Origin: Ruminococcus sp. | GTDB lineage: Bacteria; Bacillota; Clostridia; Oscillospirales; Ruminococcaceae | NCBI RefSeq assembly: GCF_019417665.1 | Contig: NZ_DXUU01000081.1 | Location: 1-7,347, forward strand | DNA length: 7,347 nt | Direction: 5' to 3' | Part shown: positions 1-6,514 of the stretch, piece by piece | Numbering within the stretch: position 1 is the stretch's first letter | Layout of the letters: each line of letters starts with the position of its first letter | Translations under genes and position numbers: made by a program | The notes under the pieces: model-generated | What the model was told of the DNA's origin: nothing | What the model saw: only the letters and a program-made list of their open reading frames with translations | Databases searched by the model: none

Positions 1-74
1 GCCTGGCTGGGAAAAAGAAAATTGCCACGACTGCGGGCACCTTGTCTACCACAAAAGGAGGGGATATATCATGA
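1..74 (+). CDS. Possible 3' end of upstream gene (kdpB expected by position)
   Basis: The third reading frame is open from the window edge to a TGA at 72-74, which overlaps the kdpC start codon in an ATGA arrangement. It would encode a basic, threonine- and glycine-rich tail of 23 residues starting LAGKKK and ending GGDIS. In kdp operons the gene before kdpC is normally kdpB, and KdpB usually ends in a short hydrophobic helix; the visible tail does not match that ending, so it would have to be an unusual extension. The alternative is that 1-54 is plain intergenic sequence. Too little is visible to decide. Confidence 0.25.
   Translation, partial: LAGKKKIATTAGTLSTTKGGDIS
55..63 (+). promoter_or_regulatory. 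Ribosome binding site of kdpC
   Basis: AAGGAGGGG lies 7 bases before the ATG at 71. The kdpC frame stays open upstream to the window edge but has no ATG, GTG or TTG there, so this site and the ATG at 71 decide the start. Confidence 0.8.
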
Positions 75-679
75 AAACAATAAAAAGTGTATTACCAAAG
101 GCAGGTATGATCTTTTTAATCTTTACTCTGCTGTGCGGCGTGATCTATACGGGTGTTGTCACAGGAATTGCTCAGCTAATTTTCCCGGACAATGCAGACG
201 GAAGCATCATTGAAGTAGACGGGAAAAAATATGGCTGTGAGTTGCTGGGGCAGCAATATACAGATGAAGCCCATATGTGGGGGCGCATTATGAATATTGA
301 TGTTTCAACCTATACGGATGAAAACGGAAAGGCACTGATGTACGCCGCTCCCTCCAACCTCTCTCCGGCAAGTGAGGAATATGCACAGCTTGTGGCAGAA
401 CGTGTAGAAAAGCTCCGCAATGCAAATTCTGAAATGGACGAAACAGCTGTTCCGGTGGACCTTGTCACCTGTTCCGGCAGTGGGCTTGATCCCCATATTT
501 CCCCGGCAGCAGCGGAATATCAGGTAGCACGCATTGCAAAGGCAAATGATATGACCGAAGATGAAGTGCGTGAGATCATCCAAAACTGCACCGACGGTCG
601 GTTCCTTGGCATCTTTGGTGAAGAGACCGTCAATGTGCTGGAAGTCAATCTGGTGCTGGACGGTATTCTGGAGGGGTGA
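71..679 (+). CDS. kdpC: Potassium-transporting ATPase subunit C (KdpC)
   Basis: KdpC is the small, single-span subunit of the KdpFABC pump, which imports potassium at high affinity using ATP; it binds near KdpA/KdpB and is thought to raise ATP affinity. The 202-residue length is normal. Residues 11-38 form the one N-terminal membrane helix; the rest lies outside the membrane. Family motifs are GQQY (60-63), WGR (70-72), SNLSP (95-99), SGSGLDPHISP (135-145, the family signature) and GRFLGIFGEETVNVLEVN (176-193). The start is fixed by a strong ribosome binding site. It is followed after one base by the CBS-domain gene, so the two are almost certainly cotranscribed. kdpA and kdpB should lie just upstream, outside the window. 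Identity is secure. Confidence 0.97.
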   Translation: MKTIKSVLPKAGMIFLIFTLLCGVIYTGVVTGIAQLIFPDNADGSIIEVDGKKYGCELLGQQYTDEAHMWGRIMNIDVSTYTDENGKALMYAAPSNLSPASEEYAQLVAERVEKLRNANSEMDETAVPVDLVTCSGSGLDPHISPAAAEYQVARIAKANDMTEDEVREIIQNCTDGRFLGIFGEETVNVLEVNLVLDGILEG

Positions 680-680
680 A

Positions 681-1091
681 ATGAACATAGCTAAAATCAT
701 GATTCCCAAAATCTCCACTGTATTTCTTCATGAAAAGGATACGATTCGTCAGGGATTGGAACGGTTTATGGTACATGGCTATACCGCTGTCCCGGTACTG
801 AATGATCAGGAACAGTATATTGGAAGCGTGACGGAGGGAGATTTCCTCCGCCACCTTCTTGTTTGCCAGACAACAGACTTGAAAGTACAGGAGGGATACC
901 GACTTGGCAGCATTGTTCGCAGAGATTTTTGCCCTACGTTACAAATAGATGCAGATTTCGAGCAAGTTGTAACTTCCATGCTGAATCAGAATTTTGTCCC
1001 CATCGTTGATGGCCGGAATGTTCTATGCGGGATTCTGACAAGGAAACGGCTGATTGAATTTCTGGCACAAGATCGTGATAAAAAAGAATAA
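681..1091 (+). CDS. Stand-alone CBS-pair protein, possible cyclic di-AMP or nucleotide sensor
   Basis: A 136-residue soluble protein made of two CBS repeats (about residues 1-60 and 74-130) with nothing else attached. Each repeat ends in the usual strand-helix pattern: GYTAVPVLND (33-42) with YIGSVTEGDFL (46-56), and NFVPIVDGR (104-112) with GILTRKRLIEFL (117-128). CBS pairs bind adenine nucleotides. Small stand-alone pairs such as DarB (YkuL) of Bacillus and CbpB of Listeria bind cyclic di-AMP, and from memory the GYTA-I/V-PVL and G-I-x-TR-R/K elements resemble DarB. Assigning that ligand here is inference. The ATG at 681 follows the kdpC stop by one base, with GGAGGGG at 670-676 inside kdpC. 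The frame extends upstream to 561, but that part overlaps kdpC and is not CBS-like. Lying between a Kdp subunit and a Ktr channel, it probably modulates potassium transport. Confidence 0.85.
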   Translation: MNIAKIMIPKISTVFLHEKDTIRQGLERFMVHGYTAVPVLNDQEQYIGSVTEGDFLRHLLVCQTTDLKVQEGYRLGSIVRRDFCPTLQIDADFEQVVTSMLNQNFVPIVDGRNVLCGILTRKRLIEFLAQDRDKKE

Positions 1092-1131
1092 GTCCTGCAT
1101 CTTTAGACGGCCTTAATACAGATACACATTC

Positions 1132-1149
1132 TCTTTTACCTTCTTTACG
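1132..1149 (+). promoter_or_regulatory. Candidate KdpE-like operator: TTTAC direct repeat
   Basis: Two copies of TTTAC (1135-1139 and 1144-1148) sit in a pyrimidine-rich stretch, with starts 9 bases apart. OmpR-type regulators such as KdpE bind direct half-sites with about one helical turn between them. As I recall it, the Escherichia coli kdpFABC operator is also a T-rich stretch with two TAC-containing half-sites followed by a C-rich run. The repeat lies about 11 bases before a -10-like hexamer, a position suited to activation. This is a similarity noted by eye only. Confidence 0.25.
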
Positions 1150-1165
1150 CCCTTTGATTTATGAT
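1135..1165 (+). promoter_or_regulatory. Weak candidate promoter for ktrB-ktrA
   Basis: TATGAT at 1160-1165 is a five-of-six match to the -10 consensus. The best -35-like hexamer, TTTACC at 1135-1140, matches four of six with a long 19-base spacer. A poor -35 would fit a promoter that needs an activator. It lies in the only gap of over 100 bases between kdpC and kdpE, so a start site here is reasonable but not shown. Confidence 0.3.
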
Positions 1166-1172
1166 TAAGGGC
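1149..1172. repeat. Short inverted repeat upstream of ktrB
   Basis: GCCCTT (1149-1154) and AAGGGC (1167-1172) are perfect inverse complements separated by 12 bases. No T run follows, so it is not a convincing terminator. It overlaps the candidate -10 element and could be a weak RNA stem or a protein site. It could also be chance. Confidence 0.3.
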
Positions 1173-1203
1173 ACATAAAGGGGTATAAAGGAGGATTGCA
1201 GTT

Positions 1204-2535
1204 ATGGGAGTAGTGTTGTTAAAAAGGAAGTTGACTTCGTTTCAAATTATCATCCTCGGGTTTTCCGGTGTGATCCTTTTCGGCACCTTCCTTTTAATGC
1301 TACCGTTTTCCAGTCGCAGCGGACTGGCAACGCCTTTCTCGGAGGCATTGTTTACTTCTACTTCAGCAGTCTGTGTAACCGGACTCATTATACATGATAC
1401 GGCAACATACTGGTCGGCCTTCGGCCAGTTTGTCATTTTACTGCTGATTCAGATTGGAGGCATGGGGGTTATTACCGTAGCCGCATCCTTTGCAATGATT
1501 TCCGGTCGGAAGATTTCTTTGATGCAGCGCAGTACCATGCAGGAGGCGATTTCAGCGCCAAAGGTAGGGGGAATCGTTCGCCTGACTGGCTTTATCGTCA
1601 GGGTGACACTGGTGATGGAACTGCTGTGTGCAGCCGTGATGGCGCCGGTGTTTTGCCGTGACTTCGGAAAAATTGGCCTTTGGATGGCACTGTTTCATTC
1701 CGTGTCCGCTTTTTGCAACGCAGGCTTTGATCTGTTGGGTGTGCGCACTCCCTTTTCCTCCCTGACCAGCTATGCAGCGAATCCAGTCATAAACTTTACG
1801 ATTATGTTCTTGATTGTGTTTGGCGGCATTGGCTTTCTGACTTGGGATGATATTCGGACAAACCGATTGCATTTGCACAAATATCGGATGCAGAGTAAGG
1901 TGATTCTTTGTACCACAGCGGTTTTATTGATCGTTCCGGCAATGTACTTTTATTTTTTTGAGTTTGCTGATCTTACCCAAAAGGAGCGGCTTTTATCTTC
2001 TCTTTTTCAAGCTGTGACACCACGAACGGCGGGTTTTAATACAGTGGATTTAACGGATTTGAGTGAGGCCGGACAATTTATCACCATTGCGCTGATGCTG
2101 ATCGGCGGTAGTCCCGGGTCTACCGCAGGCGGTTTGAAAACAACAACCATTGCTGTTTTGCTGACTACTGCAATTTCCACCTTTCGGCGCAGAGAAAATG
2201 CACACCTCTTTGGACGTCGCATCGATGATGATGTCGTAAAAAACGCAGCGACAATTTCGCTAATGTATATTACGCTATGTTGTACCGGTGGCCTTATCAT
2301 CAGCGTTTCCGAAGGACTTCCCATGCTTACCTGCCTTTTTGAAACTGCCTCGGCTGTTGGCACAGTCGGCCTGTCTCTGGGGATTACACCGGAACTGAAT
2401 CTGCTCTCACGGAGTTTTTTGATTCTGCTGATGTTTTTTGGGCGAGTAGGTGGCCTTACATTGATTTTTGCGGCCTTGTCCAGTGCACAAAAGAAAGTTT
2501 CAAAACTACCAAAGGAAAAAATAACAGTAGGATAA
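1204..2535 (+). CDS. ktrB: KtrB/TrkH-type potassium uptake channel subunit
   Basis: Membrane subunit of a Ktr/Trk potassium uptake system, which moves K+ inward (often with Na+) and is gated by a cytoplasmic RCK ring. At 443 residues it matches KtrB rather than the longer enterobacterial TrkH. The four M1-P-M2 units are visible from their pore loops: TSAVCVTGL (53-61), FHSVSAFCNAGFDLLG (164-179), QAVTPRTAGFNTVD (269-282) and ETASAVGTVGLSLG (380-393), each with the central filter glycine. GGSPGSTAGGLKTTT (301-315) matches the intramembrane gate loop in the third unit, and R414 in FFGRVGG is the conserved arginine of the last helix. The ATG at 1204 follows AAAGGAGG (1187-1194). The partner RCK gene begins 10 bases downstream. 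ktrB is used rather than trkH because of length and company; the families intergrade. Confidence 0.93.
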   Translation: MGVVLLKRKLTSFQIIILGFSGVILFGTFLLMLPFSSRSGLATPFSEALFTSTSAVCVTGLIIHDTATYWSAFGQFVILLLIQIGGMGVITVAASFAMISGRKISLMQRSTMQEAISAPKVGGIVRLTGFIVRVTLVMELLCAAVMAPVFCRDFGKIGLWMALFHSVSAFCNAGFDLLGVRTPFSSLTSYAANPVINFTIMFLIVFGGIGFLTWDDIRTNRLHLHKYRMQSKVILCTTAVLLIVPAMYFYFFEFADLTQKERLLSSLFQAVTPRTAGFNTVDLTDLSEAGQFITIALMLIGGSPGSTAGGLKTTTIAVLLTTAISTFRRRENAHLFGRRIDDDVVKNAATISLMYITLCCTGGLIISVSEGLPMLTCLFETASAVGTVGLSLGITPELNLLSRSFLILLMFFGRVGGLTLIFAALSSAQKKVSKLPKEKITVG

Positions 2536-2545
2536 AGGAGACATT

Positions 2546-3193
2546 ATGAAATCAATTCTTCTAATTGGTCTGGGGCGATTTGGAAAGCATATTGCCCTGC
2601 ACTTGAATCATTTGGGTCATCAAGTGATGGCGGTAGATACTTCGGAGGAACGTGTAGAGGCTGTTCTGCCCCTTGTTACCAATGCACAGATTGGAGACAG
2701 TACGAATGCCGATTTCCTGGAATCTCTCGGTGTTCGCAACTATGATGTATGCATTGTGGCCATCGGCAACAACTTTCAAAGTTCATTGGAAACGACTTCT
2801 CTGCTCAGTGAATTAGGAGCGAGGTTTGTAGTTTCCCGAGCTGCAACTGATGTTCAGGAAAAATTTTTGCTGCGTAACGGTGCAAATGAAGTAGTCTACC
2901 CGGAAAAACAGCTCGCAAAGTGGACAGCAATCCGTTACAGTGCGGATCACATTCTCGATTACATAGAACTGGATGAAAATCATGCCATGTTTGAGATTCC
3001 CATTCCCAAAGATTGGGCGAACCATTCGATTGGAGAGCTTGATATTCGTAAAAAATTCAATATTAACATTATGGGAATCAAGAAAAGCGGCAAGCTGGAG
3101 TTATCTATTTCTTCAGACACAGTGCTGAAAGCAGGAGATACCATGTTGGCGTTGGGAAGTAACAGAAATTTGCAAAGGTGCTTTCATACTTGA
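2546..3193 (+). CDS. ktrA: RCK-domain potassium channel regulatory subunit (KtrA/TrkA family)
   Basis: Peripheral cytoplasmic subunit that forms a ring under KtrB and gates it in response to bound nucleotides. At 215 residues it has one RCK unit, as in KtrA (about 220) and unlike double-unit TrkA of Escherichia coli. Residues 1-125 are a Rossmann RCK_N domain with GLGRFG (8-13), an acidic residue at the end of the second strand (D31 in AVDTSEE), and the IGD-S-T and VAIGNN patterns (49-53, 71-76). Residues 133-212 fit the RCK_C (TrkA_C) domain, ending KAGDTMLALGSNRNL. In Bacillus and Staphylococcus KtrA the RCK_C domain binds cyclic di-AMP, which closes the channel; whether it does here is inference. 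AAAGGAG at 2534-2540 overlaps the ktrB stop codon, so the pair is tightly coupled. Order is channel then regulator. Confidence 0.93.
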   Translation: MKSILLIGLGRFGKHIALHLNHLGHQVMAVDTSEERVEAVLPLVTNAQIGDSTNADFLESLGVRNYDVCIVAIGNNFQSSLETTSLLSELGARFVVSRAATDVQEKFLLRNGANEVVYPEKQLAKWTAIRYSADHILDYIELDENHAMFEIPIPKDWANHSIGELDIRKKFNINIMGIKKSGKLELSISSDTVLKAGDTMLALGSNRNLQRCFHT

Positions 3194-3209
3194 TTTTAAG
3201 AAAAATCAA
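3190..3209. repeat. AT-rich hairpin at the ktrA stop codon
   Basis: TTGATTTT (3190-3197) and AAAATCAA (3202-3209) are perfect inverse complements around the four-base loop AAGA. The left arm covers the ktrA stop codon, and the right arm ends 7 bases before the next gene's ribosome binding site. Only one of eight pairs is G-C, and no T run follows. It is too weak to call a terminator and might be incidental. Confidence 0.35.
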
Positions 3210-3216
3210 AGGAATT

Positions 3217-3225
3217 GGGGGGTGA
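3217..3225 (+). promoter_or_regulatory. Ribosome binding site deciding the start at 3230
   Basis: GGGGGGTGA fits the GGAGGTGA anti-16S complement with one mismatch and ends 4 bases before the ATG at 3230. It favours that ATG over the in-frame TTG at 3215, which lies upstream of the site and has no such site of its own. Confidence 0.6.
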
Positions 3226-3229
3226 ATCC

Positions 3230-3748
3230 ATGCAGGATGTTATTTTACTTGTAAGTACATCAGCCATATTCATTTTTGGGTACTTTCTGACGAAAAAACT
3301 GGATGTTTTTCTGGAAAACAATTGGAATAGACAAGAAACTGCTCTGACTTACGGCGAAAACAGCTTGCGAATTGGTTTTTCCAACCCATTCATGGCAGGC
3401 GGTCTCGCAGATGCTTTCGAGACTTACGGAAAGCAGCATCCAGATGTCTCTATCCATATTTTCAGCGGAGAAGAAAGTGAATTGTGCAGAGAACTGGAAA
3501 CACACAAATTGGACATAATTTTTTTACCAGAGAATACAGACATATCAAAAAAAACTCATTATAATACACGGATGGTGCTTCTTCGTTGCGCCCCGGTTGT
3601 GATGGAATATGCTGACTTGCCCATTGAGCCGATTACCCAGAATCAAATCACACAAATGGCACTATGGAGGGATTCCCAAAAATCACCTGTCATCGATTTT
3701 TTCATTGGATGCCTGAACAAATTTGCCGTGGATCCGTCGCAGATGTAG
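3230..3748 (+). CDS. Membrane-anchored protein with a shortened LysR-type ligand-binding domain
   Basis: I do not recognise this gene by name. It encodes 172 residues. Residues 3-21 form one hydrophobic membrane helix, followed by a charged linker (KKLDVFLENNWNRQE, 22-36). From about residue 45 it resembles the start of a LysR_substrate (periplasmic-binding-like) domain: SLRIGFSNPFMAGGL, a helix with FETYGKQHPDVSI (63-75), then ELCRELETHKLDIIFLPE (84-101). Residues 145-165 (LWRDSQKSPVIDFFIGCL) resemble the end of LysR proteins, yet only about 125 residues span what normally takes about 200, so most of lobe II seems missing. No helix-turn-helix is present. It lies between ktrA and kdpD, suggesting a sensing or accessory role in potassium control. 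A decayed regulator is possible, but the intact frame and strong ribosome binding site argue for a real gene. Confidence 0.75.
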   Translation: MQDVILLVSTSAIFIFGYFLTKKLDVFLENNWNRQETALTYGENSLRIGFSNPFMAGGLADAFETYGKQHPDVSIHIFSGEESELCRELETHKLDIIFLPENTDISKKTHYNTRMVLLRCAPVVMEYADLPIEPITQNQITQMALWRDSQKSPVIDFFIGCLNKFAVDPSQM

Positions 3749-3762
3749 GTTTTGACATTGTG

Positions 3763-3771
3763 TGTTATAAT
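3763..3771 (+). promoter_or_regulatory. Extended -10 promoter for kdpDE
   Basis: TGTTATAAT is a perfect extended -10 element (TG, one base, TATAAT). Transcription would begin near 3778, giving a leader of about 43 bases to the kdpD ATG. No good -35 is found 16-18 bases upstream, which extended -10 promoters tolerate. A TTGACA at 3752-3757 is only 8 bases away, too near to act with it. It would allow basal expression of the sensor-regulator pair independently of the transporter genes. Confidence 0.55.
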
Positions 3772-3808
3772 ATTGAAAAAGGGAATCGCTTTTACTTGAG
3801 TGACAGAT

Positions 3809-3815
3809 AGGGGGG
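3809..3815 (+). promoter_or_regulatory. Ribosome binding site of kdpD
   Basis: AGGGGGG ends 5 bases before the ATG at 3821. It lies inside the reading frame that would result from the GTG at 3800, so it supports the ATG as the true start. Confidence 0.7.
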
Positions 3816-3820
3816 TTAAA

Positions 3821-6514
3821 ATGGAACTGCCAAGACAAGATCCGGATCAGCTTCTTCGTGCGATCCGTAACGATGCATCCACTAAGAAAAGCGGAAAACT
3901 CAAAATCTTTTTCGGTTATGCCGCAGGTGTCGGAAAGACCTATGCCATGCTTCAGGCGGCTCATCAGGCGAAGGAGCGTGGCATCGATGTGGTCGCCGGA
4001 TACATAGAACCCCATGCCCGCCCCCAGACGATGGCACTTCTGGACGGCTTGGAGCAGCTTCCTGTGAAACAAGTTGCTTACGAAGGAATGACCCTTCGTG
4101 AATTTGATATTGATGCTGCGCTCAAGCGAAATCCCCAGCTCATACTGGTGGATGAGTTGGCCCATACCAACGCCGAAAGCAGTCGGCACACGAAGCGGTA
4201 TCAGGATGTTCAGGAACTGCTAAATGCTGGAATTGATGTCTATACGACTGTAAATGTCCAACATATCGAGAGTCTCAACGATACAGTAGCCTCTATCACC
4301 GGAATTCTTGTGCGGGAGCGCATTCCGGATTCCACCTTTGATCAAGCAGATCAGGTAGAACTGGTGGATATTGAGCCTGCGGAGTTGCTGGAACGACTGG
4401 CAAGTGGAAATGTGTACCGGGAAGATCAGGCGCAGCGGGCAACAGTTAATTTTTTCACGCTGGAAAATCTCACCGCATTGCGGGAAATCGCCCTCCGTCG
4501 GTGCGCTGACCGGGTGAACTTGCTGACGGAAAGCGCCAGAGTACAGAGCCGGGGCGATTACCATACAGACGAGCGCATTCTGGCATGTCTTTCCTCGTCG
4601 CCATCCAACGCAAAAATCATTCGGACTGCTGCAAGGATGGCAAGAGCCTTTCGGGGAACATTTACCGCTCTTTATGTGGAAACGCCAAATACAGCGGCGA
4701 TGAGTGACGATGATAAAAAGCGTTTGCAGGATAATAAGCGTCTGGCCCAGCAACTTGGCGCTGCGATTGAGACAAGTTATGGCGATGACGTGCCTTATCA
4801 GATTGCGGAATTTGCCCGTCTTTCCGGCATCTCAAAAATCGTAATTGGACGAAGTACCATTGCACGAAAGAATATTTTCAGCAAGCCCACCTTGACGGAA
4901 CGCCTGATTTCCAGCGTACCTAATCTGGATATTCATGTGATACCGGATGCCAGCACAGAAACCAGCTATCAGGAAAAAAAGAGAAAGGCGCAGGTAGATG
5001 CGATGCCCCTGCGTGATGTTCTGAAGAGTATAGTCGTATTGCTGGTAGCTACACTGATTGGCTGTGGCTTTGACGCTCTTGGGTTCACGGAGAGTAATAT
5101 TATCGCAGTTTACATATTAGGCGTACTTGTGACCGCTGTAATCACAACCAACCGACTGTGCGGGATTCTGACCTCGGTTGTCAGTGTGCTGGTTTTCAAT
5201 TTCTTTTTTACCACTCCGAGACTGACATTCCATTTTGACGATCCAAACTATATTGTTACCTTTACCATTATGTTTATAGTAACACTGCTTTCCGGATCTC
5301 TTGCTACCCGGCTGAAAGAAAATGCGAAACAATCTGCCCATACAGCTTACCGTACAAAGATTCTTTTTGAAACCAACCAGCTTCTGCAAAAAGAGCAGGA
5401 TGAGAATGCGGTAATCACCGCTACGGCAGGGCAGCTCATGAAGCTGCTGAAAAAAGATATTGTCGTCTACCTGTCTGATGGTAAAGAACTTGCCACCCCT
5501 AACGTTTTTCGTGCTGTTAATAGCATTCAGGAAGATTTAATTTCTGAGAACGAGAAAGCAGTCGCCGATTGGGTCTTCCGAAACAATAAACACGCCGGTG
5601 CCACAACAGATACATTATCCAGTGCAAAGTGTTTATACCTTGCGATTCGGGTCAACCAGCATGTATATGGAGTGGCTGGTATTGCGGTGAACGGTATTCC
5701 GCTGGACTCTTTCGAAAACAGCGTACTCCTCTCTATTCTGGGCGAGTGTGCTTTGGCACTTGAAAACATCAAAAACGCCAAAGAAAAAGAGGAAGCGGCT
5801 GTCCTGGCACAAAATGAACAGCTTCGTGCCAACCTGCTGCGGGCAATCTCCCATGATCTTCGAACCCCTTTGACAGCGATTTCTGGCAGCGCAGGCAATT
5901 TGCTTGCAAATTATAAAAAGATGGATGATGCATTGCGGGAGCAGACCTTTACCGATATTTATGACGATTCCATGTGGCTAATCAATCTGGTTGAAAATTT
6001 GTTAGCAGTCACACGAATTGAGGGCGGACAGGTCAATTTGACTTGGAGTATCGAACTCATGGATGAGGTCGTTTCTGAAGCACTGAAGCACATCAACAGA
6101 AAGAGTAAAGAACACACCATTCGTGTGACCAGCGGTAAAGACTTTATCCTTGCCCACATTGATGCGAAGCTGATCGTTCAGGTTATTATCAATTTGGTGG
6201 ATAACGCCATCAAATATACCCCTGTCGGTTCCGTAATTGAAATACATACCGATCAAAAAGAGCAATGGGTCACGGTTTCCGTTTCCGACAACGGCCCTGG
6301 GATTCCCGATGCGCAGAAACCCCGTATTTTCGATATGTTTTATAGTGGAGCCAATAAAGTGGTCGACAGCCGCAGAAGCCTTGGATTGGGGCTGTCCCTC
6401 TGTAAGTCCATTGTGACCGCCCACGGCGGCACGATTTCCGTATCAGACAATCAGCCAAATGGCACTGTGTTCACATTTACATTACCCGCCGGGGAGGTAG
6501 AACTTCATGAATAA
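3821..6514 (+). CDS. kdpD: Osmosensitive potassium channel sensor histidine kinase KdpD
   Basis: Membrane sensor kinase that responds to potassium limitation and phosphorylates KdpE. The 897 residues show the full usual architecture. The N-terminal KdpD domain has a Walker A GYAAGVGKT (32-40) and Walker B-like LILVDELAHTN (107-117). A USP-like domain (about 250-377) follows, in which S258-x-S260, exactly 20 residues, then FTALY (281-285) match the cyclic di-AMP binding motif known from Staphylococcus aureus KdpD. Four membrane helices (DUF4118) lie at about 401-495 and a GAF-like domain at about 515-650. The kinase has SHDLRTPL with H678 as phosphoacceptor, N box NLVDNAIKYTP (791-801), G1 DNGPGIP (823-829), F box (835-842) and G2 GLGLSL (855-860). 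Nothing looks broken. The 3' end overlaps kdpE by 8 bases. The ATG is chosen over GTG 3800 for its ribosome binding site. Confidence 0.97.
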   Translation: MELPRQDPDQLLRAIRNDASTKKSGKLKIFFGYAAGVGKTYAMLQAAHQAKERGIDVVAGYIEPHARPQTMALLDGLEQLPVKQVAYEGMTLREFDIDAALKRNPQLILVDELAHTNAESSRHTKRYQDVQELLNAGIDVYTTVNVQHIESLNDTVASITGILVRERIPDSTFDQADQVELVDIEPAELLERLASGNVYREDQAQRATVNFFTLENLTALREIALRRCADRVNLLTESARVQSRGDYHTDERILACLSSSPSNAKIIRTAARMARAFRGTFTALYVETPNTAAMSDDDKKRLQDNKRLAQQLGAAIETSYGDDVPYQIAEFARLSGISKIVIGRSTIARKNIFSKPTLTERLISSVPNLDIHVIPDASTETSYQEKKRKAQVDAMPLRDVLKSIVVLLVATLIGCGFDALGFTESNIIAVYILGVLVTAVITTNRLCGILTSVVSVLVFNFFFTTPRLTFHFDDPNYIVTFTIMFIVTLLSGSLATRLKENAKQSAHTAYRTKILFETNQLLQKEQDENAVITATAGQLMKLLKKDIVVYLSDGKELATPNVFRAVNSIQEDLISENEKAVADWVFRNNKHAGATTDTLSSAKCLYLAIRVNQHVYGVAGIAVNGIPLDSFENSVLLSILGECALALENIKNAKEKEEAAVLAQNEQLRANLLRAISHDLRTPLTAISGSAGNLLANYKKMDDALREQTFTDIYDDSMWLINLVENLLAVTRIEGGQVNLTWSIELMDEVVSEALKHINRKSKEHTIRVTSGKDFILAHIDAKLIVQVIINLVDNAIKYTPVGSVIEIHTDQKEQWVTVSVSDNGPGIPDAQKPRIFDMFYSGANKVVDSRRSLGLGLSLCKSIVTAHGGTISVSDNQPNGTVFTFTLPAGEVELHE

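Noticed and set aside
2..70. Cysteine pair motif (CHDCGH) in frame with kdpC, suggesting a zinc-ribbon fusion
   Set aside because: No start codon is present in that frame upstream, KdpC has no such domain, and a strong ribosome binding site marks ATG 71.
561..680. Upstream extension of the CBS gene frame to an ATG at 561
   Set aside because: It overlaps kdpC out of frame, reads like a frame shadow (tryptophan- and cysteine-rich), and the ATG at 681 has a clear GGAGGGG site.
1092..1203. Cyclic di-AMP (ydaO) riboswitch before ktrB
   Set aside because: The gap is short and I cannot find the conserved ydaO core or multi-helix layout; only one weak 6-base inverted repeat is present.
1409..1429. 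Stem-loop ACTGGTCG / CGGCCAGT inside ktrB
   Set aside because: It lies within conserved coding sequence after the first pore loop; probably a codon coincidence, with no T run or nearby gene boundary.
3215..3229. TTG at 3215 as the start of the LysR-like gene
   Set aside because: It would place the ribosome binding site inside the coding region; the ATG at 3230 fits better.
3777..3793. AAAAG / CTTTT hairpin in the kdpD leader
   Set aside because: Only five mostly A-T pairs with a 7-base loop; too weak to be meaningful.
3800..3820. GTG at 3800 as the kdpD start
   Set aside because: The AGGGGGG ribosome binding site (3809-3815) would lie inside the gene; the ATG at 3821 is correctly spaced from it.
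4220..4753. Antisense open frame inside kdpD
   Set aside because: Histidine- and cysteine-rich composition without domain pattern; a shadow of the sense coding region.
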